A DNA stretch of 64,000 nucleotides from positions 11,350,580 through 11,414,579 of the forward strand of contig NZ_AP025018.1 of assembly GCF_019977735.1 (NCBI RefSeq), in the 5' to 3' direction. The position numbers were made by a program, and so were the translations under genes. This stretch comes from Calothrix sp. PCC 7716 (GTDB taxonomy: Bacteria > Cyanobacteriota > Cyanobacteriia > Cyanobacteriales > Nostocaceae). Shown here piece by piece: positions 1 through 9,241 of the stretch. The notes under the pieces were generated by a model, which did no database searches, had not been told where the DNA came from, and saw only the letters and a list, made by a program, of their open reading frames with translations. The first letter of the stretch is position 1. Every line of letters begins with the position of its first letter.

Positions 1-63
1 TTTGACATTAAATTGCTGAATCGACCAATTTTTTTGAACAATTTACGCAATTTTATTATGTAA
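1..63. other. AT-rich stretch downstream of the first gene
   Basis: This is the region just past the stop codon of the minus-strand tandem glycosyltransferase. It is very AT-rich. I see no gene, clear hairpin or repeat in it. Confidence 0.4.
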
Positions 64-2388
64 TTATTCATGGTAATCTAGTTGTATTTTTAAAATCAAA
101 TTATCTAAAATATTGTATATGTTTTGCGGTAAAAATCTATTTCTTATACGACACTGTGCTTTGATTATTTTTTCACGTAGCTTTTGATCTCGAACGGTTA
201 GCTTCGCTAATGCTGCTATTTGAGGCAAATCATCTTTACTAGTAAACATGAACGCAGCTTCTCCTAATGTTTCAGGTATAGCAGTGCTTTTATAAGCTAA
301 AATTGGAATATCAAACCACATCGCCTCTACTATTGGTACACAAAAACCTTCATGCTCGCTCATAGACCAGAACAAATGCGCTGTCCGATAATAAGCTAAT
401 AACTCAGCATCGTTTACTTGTCCTGGTAAGATTACAAAATCCCCTAGGTTCAATCGATTAATCGTGTTGATCAAATGTTGGTAGTAAGGGTCACTGATAT
501 CACCATATCCTACGAGAATAATGCGTGCATCACAATCCATTGTTAAATAATGTGCGAATGCTTCCAGCAAATTATCTTGTCGCTTATTGGGAGCTAGACG
601 ACCCACAAACAGCAAATTAGCTTTACCGTCTTGTAGCTTTCGCATCAGTTCAGCATCTGCTAATATATCCCATTTGCTGGGATTTACTATAATTGGCAAA
701 ACCTCTGGTTGAGAAAAACCACTTGCAGCAAGTTCAGCAGCATTATACTCAGAAACTCCAACCGATATCGGGAAGTACTGAGCTAGTGGCTTGAGGTCTG
801 CCCGACCTTTTTCTAAAATTTTTGCAAACTCTGCCCGATAAGGTACAAAAAATTCTGCGGGTGTAATGTTATGGTAAATTAAGCACTTATGACTTGGATG
901 AGCAATCGCAAAATCAGTTAACTCCGAGCCAATGGAATGATGGTAAATTAAGCCCGCTTTACGGTTTATACTCTTTGGGTTAAATATTATTGCTTCATCC
1001 CTAACTTGCTCATCTAGGTAACGAACAAAAATATCCGACTTATAACCGCAATTGCGTAAATAATTTCTAATTGCTATGGCTTGATTTGATATTGCATCAC
1101 CATAGGCAAGATTTGGCAAAAGTTGATGAACTTCTTGAAGTTTTCTAGCTTTTGGCTTTGTTGTAGCAACTGCTGGTTGTAAGAAAACTCCTAATTTATC
1201 TTCATAGCGTTGAATAATTTTATCCCACACTGCATTTTCTTGAGCATAGATATAACCTTTAGTACCTAGGTCAGTCATCTCTTGTTCGCTCTTAGTATCT
1301 ATGTGATAAAATAATTCTGTCCATTCGCTTTCTGCTTTTACTATCCAACCCCCACAAGTAGATGTTACAGCCATTGCAGTTGCTAAACAATCTCCGTGAA
1401 CCGCAACAGGTCGTTTGTAAAACCAAGCTTCCATCATTACGCGCGAGTAGCTTTCGTTTTGACTTGGTTGAAACAACGCAAGGCAGTTTGCTAACAATGC
1501 TTCTTTTTCATGTTCTTCAACCAAACCCAAATCGATTAAGTCTGGAGCAAAACCATTAAAAGATGTACTTCCAGGTCCTGCCAGAACTAATTTGAGATTC
1601 GATTGGTACTGCTGTTTAAAACTTGCAAAAGCTCTAATTAATAAATCTGTATTTTTCGTCGGGTCGCGACGACCTAAACAAAGTATAAAACGTTCTTGTT
1701 TTGGTTGAAAATTTTTTATTGTTATTTCTTGATTATTATACTCGCCTGGTTCTATTCCGGCGCCTACCACAGTACTCTTATTAATAATACCTGGGCCATA
1801 CAACTTGGTTGCTAGCCTAGCTTCTCCCTCACTAATAAATAGTAATGCTTTTGCTAAATGAAAAATATTGGCAACTTGGGGTAAGTAAGCGTAAACTTCA
1901 TTATGCAAACAAGGTTGTAGAAAAGCCTTATTAGCGACAATTGGTAAGCCATTTAATATCACCCCATAAAGATAAGGTAAAAAAATAAAAGCGTGATAAT
2001 TTTTATGTTTATCTTTTAAAAAATTTAGTAGCTCAGTAGAGTTAATATTTTCAGAAACAAATATGGATGATTCCTCTAAACTAACTGGATTAACTCCTGG
2101 CTGTAGTGAAGATGCCAAATTTAACATTAAACCATTAACTTGGTCAAAAGTGTTTTTATCACGAGAATCAACTCGAAATCTACGAATTGTAACACCTTGT
2201 TCTTCTGTAACTCCTGCTCTTAGACTGTTAACGCTCCAATCTTGACTAAAAGCAACGGAGCAAGTTGTTAATACTTCAACTTGATGACCTCGACTTGCCA
2301 GACGTGTTGCCACTTGCCAAGCATGTTGCTCTGCTCCTCCTTTTAAATCCTTGCCAAACCAAGGAGTAACAATTGCGACTATAGTCAT
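64..2388 (-). CDS. Tandem GT4-family glycosyltransferase (two catalytic units in one chain)
   Basis: Predicted retaining glycosyltransferase of 774 residues made of two complete GT4 (GT-B fold) units. The first (about residues 1-405) opens with an acceptor-side GGAEQH motif near residue 17, has the nucleotide-sugar domain start FILCLGRRDPTKN, and an E-x7-E motif in NESYSRVMMEAW. The second (about 430-774) has LLFVGRLAPNKRQ and EHEGFCVPIVEAM, again with the E-x7-E spacing. It probably adds two successive sugars to a lipid-linked glycan at the cytoplasmic face of the membrane. Its ATG overlaps the stop of the upstream methyltransferase gene by an ATGA, so the two are translationally coupled. 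It is the last gene of the polysaccharide transcript visible here. Sugar donors and acceptors cannot be read from the sequence. Confidence 0.88.
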   Translation of the reverse strand: MTIVAIVTPWFGKDLKGGAEQHAWQVATRLASRGHQVEVLTTCSVAFSQDWSVNSLRAGVTEEQGVTIRRFRVDSRDKNTFDQVNGLMLNLASSLQPGVNPVSLEESSIFVSENINSTELLNFLKDKHKNYHAFIFLPYLYGVILNGLPIVANKAFLQPCLHNEVYAYLPQVANIFHLAKALLFISEGEARLATKLYGPGIINKSTVVGAGIEPGEYNNQEITIKNFQPKQERFILCLGRRDPTKNTDLLIRAFASFKQQYQSNLKLVLAGPGSTSFNGFAPDLIDLGLVEEHEKEALLANCLALFQPSQNESYSRVMMEAWFYKRPVAVHGDCLATAMAVTSTCGGWIVKAESEWTELFYHIDTKSEQEMTDLGTKGYIYAQENAVWDKIIQRYEDKLGVFLQPAVATTKPKARKLQEVHQLLPNLAYGDAISNQAIAIRNYLRNCGYKSDIFVRYLDEQVRDEAIIFNPKSINRKAGLIYHHSIGSELTDFAIAHPSHKCLIYHNITPAEFFVPYRAEFAKILEKGRADLKPLAQYFPISVGVSEYNAAELAASGFSQPEVLPIIVNPSKWDILADAELMRKLQDGKANLLFVGRLAPNKRQDNLLEAFAHYLTMDCDARIILVGYGDISDPYYQHLINTINRLNLGDFVILPGQVNDAELLAYYRTAHLFWSMSEHEGFCVPIVEAMWFDIPILAYKSTAIPETLGEAAFMFTSKDDLPQIAALAKLTVRDQKLREKIIKAQCRIRNRFLPQNIYNILDNLILKIQLDYHE

Positions 2389-3695
2389 AACTTATATCCT
2401 ACAACAGCGTAATCTTGTGCCCCGTAAAAATAATCATTAAAACGTTCAGCTTCCGCAGAACCACTCAATTTTAGCGTTTCTGGATAAGGATGAAGTTTTA
2501 AAATATCCACTTTACAAAAACCAATAAATTCAGCAATAAATTTTATTGTAATACTGGGTAGAGGATTGCGATGAGTGGGGTCAATATAAAAATTATGGGT
2601 ACCTACTAATACATTTTCTGGGTTTGGAGTTTCAAAAATAACTAACCCTTCTGGTTTTAAAACCCTTAATGTCTCAGTAAATAACTTCAAAATGTCCTCA
2701 AATGCTAAGTGTTCAATAATATGAAAACCTGTGATGGCGCCTAAACTTTCATCTGGTAAAGACTGTATATACTTAATTACATCTTCTTCTATAACCTCTA
2801 ATCCTCTACTTCTACATTGCTCTAGCATTACACTATTAGTATCTATACCTGTTGCCAAATATCCAGACTCGCGCAATAATTCTAACCATTCACCACGACC
2901 ACATCCAATATCTAAAATATGTGCATCAGACCGACCAATTTTTGCTTGTTCTATTAAAGGTAAATAAATCTTAAATCTATCATAAATTTCTTCACGACTG
3001 CCTCTAAATTTATCTTCAAATGCAACATATAAAGCATCAAGTGAATATTTATTGTCAGTCAAAATTTGCAGTTGAGCTTGCTGAAACTGGTTAGGTAAAA
3101 ACTTTTGTGCTTCTTCTAAAAATCTTGTCATTAAATGCTTTTGTTGAGCTAGTTCACTTTTTAGATAACTATCATTTCTGATATAACGTTCATCCATATA
3201 CTGAGAACGCTTGTCTAAACTCTGACAAAAGTTATCTAGAGTTTGAATTTGATTATCTAATGTTTTAACATTACTTTCGATACTAATTAAGCGAGTTGTT
3301 ATTTCTGCTTTAAGGATATTAACTTCTTCCGCCAACTGCTGATTTAATGCTACTGTTTCTCGCAATGATTGAATTAAATTAAGATTTACTTCTCTTTGAT
3401 CTTTAAAGAGAGTATTAAATGCTTTTAAAAGAAATTTTTCAATTATTTTACCTATATTGAGAGGGATACGACTAAATGTATCGGGTAATTTTGTACGTAC
3501 AGATGCTCTATTACTTGCATTGTTTAGCAAAGCTTCTATATACTTATGCTTGATTAAATTTACTCTTGGTTGAATATTTGTCATAAAAGGCTTAGATAAA
3601 TTTTGCTCAATCCTTGATTTACGTTGAGCCACTTCATTTTCAATTCTTTGCCTTAATTCATCAACATCAATTTCTTTAATATTGGATTCTATCAT
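2385..3695 (-). CDS. Coiled-coil SAM-dependent methyltransferase
   Basis: Class I SAM methyltransferase of 436 residues. The N-terminal half is charged and helical, with coiled coil at about residues 100-190. The catalytic Rossmann domain begins near residue 260 with ILDIGCGRGEWLELL, followed by the acidic ribose-binding stretch in TGIDTNSVML and the post-motif GFHIIEHLAFEDIL. Coiled coil plus methyltransferase is the layout of chain-terminating methyltransferases in ABC-transporter-dependent O-antigen pathways (WbdD type). By analogy it may cap the polysaccharide and act as a length ruler, which is inference. No kinase domain follows, unlike WbdD. It is coupled by a 4-bp overlap to the tandem GT4 gene downstream and separated by about 110 bp from the double methyltransferase upstream. 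Confidence 0.85.
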   Translation of the reverse strand: MIESNIKEIDVDELRQRIENEVAQRKSRIEQNLSKPFMTNIQPRVNLIKHKYIEALLNNASNRASVRTKLPDTFSRIPLNIGKIIEKFLLKAFNTLFKDQREVNLNLIQSLRETVALNQQLAEEVNILKAEITTRLISIESNVKTLDNQIQTLDNFCQSLDKRSQYMDERYIRNDSYLKSELAQQKHLMTRFLEEAQKFLPNQFQQAQLQILTDNKYSLDALYVAFEDKFRGSREEIYDRFKIYLPLIEQAKIGRSDAHILDIGCGRGEWLELLRESGYLATGIDTNSVMLEQCRSRGLEVIEEDVIKYIQSLPDESLGAITGFHIIEHLAFEDILKLFTETLRVLKPEGLVIFETPNPENVLVGTHNFYIDPTHRNPLPSITIKFIAEFIGFCKVDILKLHPYPETLKLSGSAEAERFNDYFYGAQDYAVVGYKL

Positions 3696-3806
3696 TATTT
3701 ACTCCTTATAAACAAAATAATGCTTTACATATATAAAACTTATTTTATACCAAAATAATATATTTAATAAATTATATATAAAATTTGGCGCCAACGAAAT
3801 CTAAAA

Positions 3807-5645
3807 CTAATTACTTATTATATCAATATAAAGGTCTTGATATAATTCAGTCGGTTTGACATCGAACCAGCGCACTCCTTCTTGTACTAGTGTAATTCTT
3901 AACATATAACTACCAGTATTAGACAGTGATTGTACGGTTGCCGAATATGTTCTTTTATTAACTTGATGTCCAAAAAGCTTTATACTCAAACTTTTGTTTG
4001 TATACAAAACAGGAATTATTTTAGTTCTTTTGCCGTCAAAAACAAGATACTCGTTATCTTTACTCATCCAATGGTATGCAATATGAACTGGATTTTGCCC
4101 ACAGCTATTTAAAATAAATTCGCTGGTATTTTGAATCTCTAACTCAATTTCAAACTCGCTATCAACACTAACCATCTTGGGATAAGATTTCACAAGTAAA
4201 TTAATTTTACCTGGCAAGATATCAGGTAAGGGTGACATTTGTAATGTATTCTTTAACTGCTCGTAATTTAGCTGTTGTTGGGAAGCAACTGCAAATAAGC
4301 TAGGAGCTTGACGCATTTCTTTAATAGAAAATTTCTTGATTAAACTGCCACCAGGATTTTCTGGACATCCGAACCATAAATTTACATACTTAAAGTATTT
4401 ACTTAACTGCTTTTTCAAAACAACTGGTGATTGCTCATTAATATGCATGAGTTGCTCGTATCTTGAACGCGGTTCTTTAGGTAAATAAGCTCCTACAGAA
4501 GCTGCAATCTTTCTTCTACGTGAATACTCATACTTGTAATACCAAAGATTTGGAAAAGTATGTACAACAAATAATCCATCAGACTTAAGATTAGTCACGA
4601 CTTTTTGATACAGCTTATCGACTTCTTCAAAAGCTAAATGCTCTATTAAATCGGATGCAACTGCTAAGTCATATTTATGTTGTAATATAATGTTACACAC
4701 ATCATCACATATAAATTCCACGTTTTTTTGTAACTTATCTTCTTTGTCAAAACATTGTTGTGCCAATTTAATCGCACTTGGTGAGTAGTCAACAGATGTG
4801 ACGGCAAAACCTTGACGAGCAAAATAGTAGCTTAGTTCTCCTCTTCCACAACCTAAGTCAAGTACACGACCAGATTTTTTAAAACTGGAAATATTCGCTA
4901 CGGCAATCAATCTTGCATCTTCTAGTCGTTTTCCTTGATTTTTACTATAAGCATCAAAACCTCCACAATCTTGAGTAAAGTATTCATCAGTATAAGTTTG
5001 ACGAATCATTAAACTTGAAGAAGCTTTGCGTGTAAATTTATTAGCTTGGCCTAAATAATTTTCTGATACTTTTATAAGTAATTCTCCAGCATAACCTGGT
5101 ATGACACCATACCAATCTAGTAAATCAACATTGTGAAATAAAAAATCGCTAACTGCCAAAAAATTTGGACGTGTCCAAAAATAACCATCTACAAGTACAT
5201 ACCGTGCTTGCTTAATAGCTAATTTTAAATCATGAAATGAACTATCACCATCTTGTTGCCCGTCAACATGAATTAGATCATACACATCACCGGGAAAAAA
5301 TTCCATGCTTTGTGTATCGGCAACTATAAACTCGGTACTATATTGTTGGGTAATTTGTCTTGCCCAATCAATAGCTCCTTTAACTCCACCGTAAGAATTT
5401 GTGTCTAAATCAATACCAACATACTTAGCTGATGGAGATGCTTCGAGAAAAGCTACTGCGGAATAACCAAAACGTACTCCTATTTCTAAAATACTAGAAG
5501 GATTTAAGACGTTAGCTATTGCCCACTTTAATTTATAGTAATCAATCCAATCTTCAAAAAGATGGCTAAGTGGATCGTTTTTGTTAGCTGTTTTTTTAAA
5601 ATCGTATTCTGTCAACTTTGCTTTTTCTATAATTAAATCAAACAT
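3807..5645 (-). CDS. Double methyltransferase with C-terminal beta-sandwich domain
   Basis: Protein of 612 residues with two Rossmann methyltransferase units. The first (about 1-200) has SILEIGVRFGYSAVAF near residue 52 and an acidic VDGQQDGDSS segment, typical of the cephalosporin-hydroxylase/TylF-like or Methyltransf_24 group. The second (about 230-400) has RVLDLGCGRGELSYYF and SDLIEHLAFEEV, a Methyltransf_11/23-like domain. The last 130 residues look like a beta-sandwich, reminiscent of the carbohydrate-binding C-terminal domain of Wzt ATPases. It probably methylates polysaccharide sugars. Its ATG lies inside the end of the Wzt-type ATPase gene (8-bp overlap), which links it to export. The domain assignment is firm, the substrate unknown. 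Confidence 0.8.
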   Translation of the reverse strand: MFDLIIEKAKLTEYDFKKTANKNDPLSHLFEDWIDYYKLKWAIANVLNPSSILEIGVRFGYSAVAFLEASPSAKYVGIDLDTNSYGGVKGAIDWARQITQQYSTEFIVADTQSMEFFPGDVYDLIHVDGQQDGDSSFHDLKLAIKQARYVLVDGYFWTRPNFLAVSDFLFHNVDLLDWYGVIPGYAGELLIKVSENYLGQANKFTRKASSSLMIRQTYTDEYFTQDCGGFDAYSKNQGKRLEDARLIAVANISSFKKSGRVLDLGCGRGELSYYFARQGFAVTSVDYSPSAIKLAQQCFDKEDKLQKNVEFICDDVCNIILQHKYDLAVASDLIEHLAFEEVDKLYQKVVTNLKSDGLFVVHTFPNLWYYKYEYSRRRKIAASVGAYLPKEPRSRYEQLMHINEQSPVVLKKQLSKYFKYVNLWFGCPENPGGSLIKKFSIKEMRQAPSLFAVASQQQLNYEQLKNTLQMSPLPDILPGKINLLVKSYPKMVSVDSEFEIELEIQNTSEFILNSCGQNPVHIAYHWMSKDNEYLVFDGKRTKIIPVLYTNKSLSIKLFGHQVNKRTYSATVQSLSNTGSYMLRITLVQEGVRWFDVKPTELYQDLYIDIISN

Positions 5646-6927
5646 AAGCTTTTTTTGAAATAGATAGAGATGGATATAAGTTAACTACTCCCGACCAAAT
5701 AATAGAATTTTTATTTCTTAAAACTTTGAAAGCGCTAACATTATGAGCGTAAATTAATGTTCGTTCAAATGACCCCTCTCCATATCCTGTATCTGTAAGA
5801 CCCACAGAAATTGTGTACTCACCTTCAATTAATGGCACGCAAAAATTAAATCGCAAATTTACAAAATTATTGCTTTCGACTTTGCCTATCTTTATTCCCA
5901 TACAATAAGTATTAGTTTCAAAAACAACTTCTCCTGTTTTATTCCTTATTTTAAAACCTGCGTGAGGGTCATCGAATGATTTTAAAAATAATAATCCAAT
6001 TGATATTTCTATTTTATCTTCGCTAATTAATGATTCTATTTCCTGGTTATTTTCATCTAACAAAGTCACAAATTTTAAATCTACTTCCGGTTGGTTAATA
6101 ACGACTTCATTATTAAAACTATTAGCTGAATTGCAGATGGATTCTGGGGAGGAAAGAATTTTAATTTCTAAAGATTTAGAATCTACATCATTTTTCTTTA
6201 AAAGATTTGCTTCATACAAATCAATGACTTGCTTTGGTTTATTATCAAGTATTAATTTACCCGACTCTAACAACAATGCTCTTGTGCAAAGTTTATATAC
6301 CGAAGTAGAATCATGAGAGACAAATAAAATAGTTGTCCCCAAATCCTTGAGTTGTCTTAGTCTTTCGTAACATTTTTGTTGAAAGTAAACATCACCTACT
6401 GCAAGTGCTTCATCTACAATTAAAATGTCAGGATTAACACACACTGCTACAGTAAATGCTAATCTCACGAACATACCACTAGAGTATGTTTTTACAGGTT
6501 GGTCAATAAAGTCGCCAATATCGGCAAAGGCTAAAATTTCATTGAATTTAGCTTCTATATCTTGCTGACTTAACCCCAAAATGCGTGCATTAAAAAACAC
6601 ATTTTGGCGCCCAGTAAATTCAGGGTTAAATCCACTACCAAGTTCTAAAAGCGCCGAAACTCGTCCATTCACCAATACATTACCAGTAGTTGGTGTAAGG
6701 GTTCTGGCAATAATTTGCAGCAGTGTGCTTTTGCCGGAACCATTTTGACCAATAATTCCTACAGTTTCACCAATGTGTACTTCTAAATCAATATCTTGCA
6801 GTGCCCAAAACTCCTGGGCATAATTTTTTGTCGGTAGCAAAACTTCCTTTAACTTATCCACCGGGCGCCCATAGCGCTTGTAACATTTCGATACATTTTG
6901 CAGTGAAATCGCTAACTCGTCGCCCAT
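5638..6927 (-). CDS. Polysaccharide ABC exporter ATPase, Wzt type (copy A)
   Basis: ATP-binding subunit of an ABC-2 polysaccharide/O-antigen/teichoic-acid exporter. It has Walker A GIIGQNGSGKST at about residues 60-70, the ABC signature YSSGMFVRLAF, Walker B ILIVDEALAVGD, and an H-loop histidine in FVSHDS. Residues from about 260 to the end form a Wzt_C-like beta-rich domain, which in family members binds the chain to be exported. The open frame extends 4 codons upstream to a GTG at 6939. I chose the ATG at 6927 because relatives begin with this short MGDELAISL-type N-terminus. No Wzm permease gene is adjacent. The nucleotide-binding half is almost the same as copy B at 23408-24727, while the C-terminal halves differ strongly. 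Confidence 0.9.
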   Translation of the reverse strand: MGDELAISLQNVSKCYKRYGRPVDKLKEVLLPTKNYAQEFWALQDIDLEVHIGETVGIIGQNGSGKSTLLQIIARTLTPTTGNVLVNGRVSALLELGSGFNPEFTGRQNVFFNARILGLSQQDIEAKFNEILAFADIGDFIDQPVKTYSSGMFVRLAFTVAVCVNPDILIVDEALAVGDVYFQQKCYERLRQLKDLGTTILFVSHDSTSVYKLCTRALLLESGKLILDNKPKQVIDLYEANLLKKNDVDSKSLEIKILSSPESICNSANSFNNEVVINQPEVDLKFVTLLDENNQEIESLISEDKIEISIGLLFLKSFDDPHAGFKIRNKTGEVVFETNTYCMGIKIGKVESNNFVNLRFNFCVPLIEGEYTISVGLTDTGYGEGSFERTLIYAHNVSAFKVLRNKNSIIWSGVVNLYPSLSISKKAYV

Positions 6928-6953
6928 GACACCATGCACACGCTTATAAACAA

Positions 6954-7433
6954 CTAAATCATCGCATTAACTAAGCTTTTCCGGATAATAGCATTATCAA
7001 GGGCAGTGGATAACTCACCCCCATCTGGAATTAAGCCTAGTGCCTGTAAATCAGCTTCAACCATTAACTTTACTAGTTGCTCAAAACTGACAGAAGGTTC
7101 CCATTATAACTTTTGCTTTGCTTTAGTTGCATCACCAATTAATAAATCTACCTCAGTTGGGCGCAAATAGCGCACGTCGAACTCAACATAATTTTTCCAG
7201 TTAAGGTTAACATACCCAAAGGCAATTTCCAAAAACTCTTGTACTGAATGGGTTTCTCCAGTCGCTACCACATAATCATCGGGTACATCCTGCTGTAGCA
7301 TCAACCACATTGCCATAACATAATCTTTGGCTGAACTTGCTCAAGAATACGCCGCATCACAGTGCCATCGGTTAAATCTCCATACTGAAGAAACAAACGC
7401 GCCCGTAATTAGCACCCGTTTGCGCTCTGTCAT
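6954..7433 (-). pseudogene. gmd: GDP-mannose 4,6-dehydratase remnant (copy A)
   Basis: Remnant of gmd, which makes GDP-4-keto-6-deoxymannose for deoxysugar synthesis. Reading the minus strand from an ATG at 7433, the N-terminal start MTERKRVLITGA is followed by a large internal deletion, a short piece matching [20 protein letters not shown], another junction, and then an open stretch of about 70 codons (7104-7316) with [16 protein letters not shown] and [19 protein letters not shown]. An in-frame TAA at 7104-7106 then interrupts the conserved K-L-G-W-E-P segment, and the C-terminus continues to a TAG at 6954-6956. An intact family member has about 350 residues, so this copy is dead. It sits just upstream of the Wzt ATPase gene, exactly as the second remnant does near 25 kb. 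Confidence 0.85.
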
Positions 7434-7517
7434 ATTTTTTACCGCTTTCTACAAGCACTATGACATATTACAAGCTTTTTGGTTTCGCAAATAGTGGCGC
7501 CAACGAGTCTTTGCCTT

Positions 7518-8702
7518 TTACACTTCAATCTTCACTCTTGGTTCCACAAGACCCTTGTAAGCTTTTAATGTTTCTTTTGCCGTTCTTTCCCACGTGAATA
7601 ATTTTGCTCTTTCTATGCCTTTGATGATTAAGTTTTGACGCAAATGAGAGTCACTAATAATTTTTAGAATCGATTCAGCTAATTCAAGTGGTTCCAAAGG
7701 ATTAATAAGTAAAGCAGCATCACCCGCAACTTCTGGAATTGAGGAGCAGTTAGAACTAACAACAGGCACCCCTAAAGTCATAGCCTCTAGTACCGGTAAT
7801 CCAAACCCTTCATAATGCGATGGATAAACAAAAACATCAGCTTTAGAATAAAATAGCGCTACCAAATCATCAGATAAATAGTCAAGATGATAAATAGAAT
7901 TGCTCCAAGGAGAATCGTGAATAGCTGTAAATATAGGTTCGTAGTGCCAACCTTTTTTGCCTATTAACACCAAATTATGAGGGATATTATATTTTGACCT
8001 TAAATAGTTAAACGCTTTAATCAAAGCATTAACATTTTTTCTTGGTTCAATATTACTAACAAATAATAAATATGGTCGTGAAAAATCAAAATCAAATCTT
8101 TCTAAAAGCATTTCAGTTTTCCGACCTGACAGACTATTAGAATGATAACGACTCGCAAGTGGCGTGACGTGTATCCTATCTGGGTCTACATGCAAATACT
8201 CAACAATATCTTGCTTCGAGCTTTCAGAAATAGTCATTACTAAATCTGTCCATTTCAAGCAGCGTTGAACTTTTTCTTTATATTTAGCAACAACAGAATC
8301 GACATATTGAGGATATTTTATAAAAGTCAGGTCATACAAATTCATGACCTTTAAGCTTTTACGACAGGGGTACACAGAATAGTTTGTGCCATGAATGATA
8401 TGAGCATTACCAAAATATTTATCAAAGCGAGAAAAAAGAAATTTATTTTCTGTAGCTAACAATAAATCTGATACCCTCACTGGCATCGGGAATAAATTTA
8501 CGTCTGAGTATGACTTAAGAGAATCTGGTAAACTTTTGCTGCCACGTAACCAGCTTTTTAATCCTGGCTGATAAACTAGCCCTAAACTAAAATTCTCAGA
8601 GTATTGTAAATCACTCAAAGAACTAATTAAATTAGCTACAAAAAACCCTACACCACTAGGTTTGGCAGATACTGGAGTAGCATCGATTACAACTTTAAAC
8701 AT
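7518..8702 (-). CDS. GT4-family glycosyltransferase
   Basis: Retaining GT-B glycosyltransferase of 394 residues, a normal single-unit length. The N-terminus MFKVVIDATPVSAKPSGVG is typical of mannosyltransferase-like GT4 proteins of O-antigen clusters. The donor domain starts with LLFVSNIEPRKNVNALIKAF near residue 213, and the E-x7-E motif is in YEGFGLPVLEAM near residue 300. It should act at the cytoplasmic face of the inner membrane on a lipid-linked chain. A long AT-rich leader precedes it (8703-9241). A 3'-terminal remnant of a paralogue lies at about 26124-26312, showing that this gene belongs to the duplicated unit. The sugar specificity is not deducible. Confidence 0.88.
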   Translation of the reverse strand: MFKVVIDATPVSAKPSGVGFFVANLISSLSDLQYSENFSLGLVYQPGLKSWLRGSKSLPDSLKSYSDVNLFPMPVRVSDLLLATENKFLFSRFDKYFGNAHIIHGTNYSVYPCRKSLKVMNLYDLTFIKYPQYVDSVVAKYKEKVQRCLKWTDLVMTISESSKQDIVEYLHVDPDRIHVTPLASRYHSNSLSGRKTEMLLERFDFDFSRPYLLFVSNIEPRKNVNALIKAFNYLRSKYNIPHNLVLIGKKGWHYEPIFTAIHDSPWSNSIYHLDYLSDDLVALFYSKADVFVYPSHYEGFGLPVLEAMTLGVPVVSSNCSSIPEVAGDAALLINPLEPLELAESILKIISDSHLRQNLIIKGIERAKLFTWERTAKETLKAYKGLVEPRVKIEV

Positions 8703-9000
8703 GGAACAATCACTATTAGCTAATTGTTGGCTGGTATAAATTAGTTTTGTTATTCAATCTATAAATTACTAAATATGACATCATAAATAAAGCCTGCTTT
8801 CGTCTGCTTCACCGACTATTTAGCGAGTGCAAGCTAGCTATCATCAGCTTTTAACTTACAATTATAAACGCTTATAAGTACAGACGAATTAACAGCACTT
8901 TTATTAAGTTTACACTTAGATTCAGTATAAGCTAAATTAATATTAACAAAACTTATACATTTTTTACGTATATAAAATTATACTAAGAAGTTAAAAGGAG
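8703..9000. other. AT-rich intergenic region upstream of the GT4 gene
   Basis: No coding frame with a recognisable product is seen on either strand. The sequence is strongly AT-rich and joins directly to the conserved leader that starts at 9001. Confidence 0.4.
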
Positions 9001-9156
9001 TATTAAAACCTATTGTATCAAAATAGCATAGCAGTTTGAGTGACTAATGAATACCGTAACAATACTGTAATTAATTACTCTTTCATAAAGATGTAAATAA
9101 ATTATCAAAAATTACATGTACACTGTTGTTATGATTTGTTAAGCTGATAGCGCTGG
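9001..9156 (-). promoter_or_regulatory. Conserved leader, copy A (candidate promoter region)
   Basis: About 156 bp of non-coding sequence is repeated at 26323-26479 with, by eye, roughly 85% identity and almost no gaps. A perfect 12-bp palindrome GTAATTAATTAC lies within both copies, as does the block AAGCTGATAGCGCTGG. In copy A it lies upstream of the minus-strand GT4 gene; in copy B it abuts the plus-strand metallophosphoesterase. Conservation outside coding DNA suggests a promoter or regulator site carried with the duplication, although simple recent duplication could also explain it. I could not assign convincing -35 and -10 boxes. Confidence 0.5.
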
Positions 9157-9241
9157 AAGTAAAAGTGGTGTCAGTGATTATGTACTAATTAAATTACGAC
9201 TTGATGCATAACTCAACATGAATGCATTATTTGTTCGATTA

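Noticed and set aside
7104-7316. A 70-codon frame as an independent small gene
   Set aside because: It is an internal piece of a GDP-mannose dehydratase with flanking matches on both sides, so it is part of a pseudogene.
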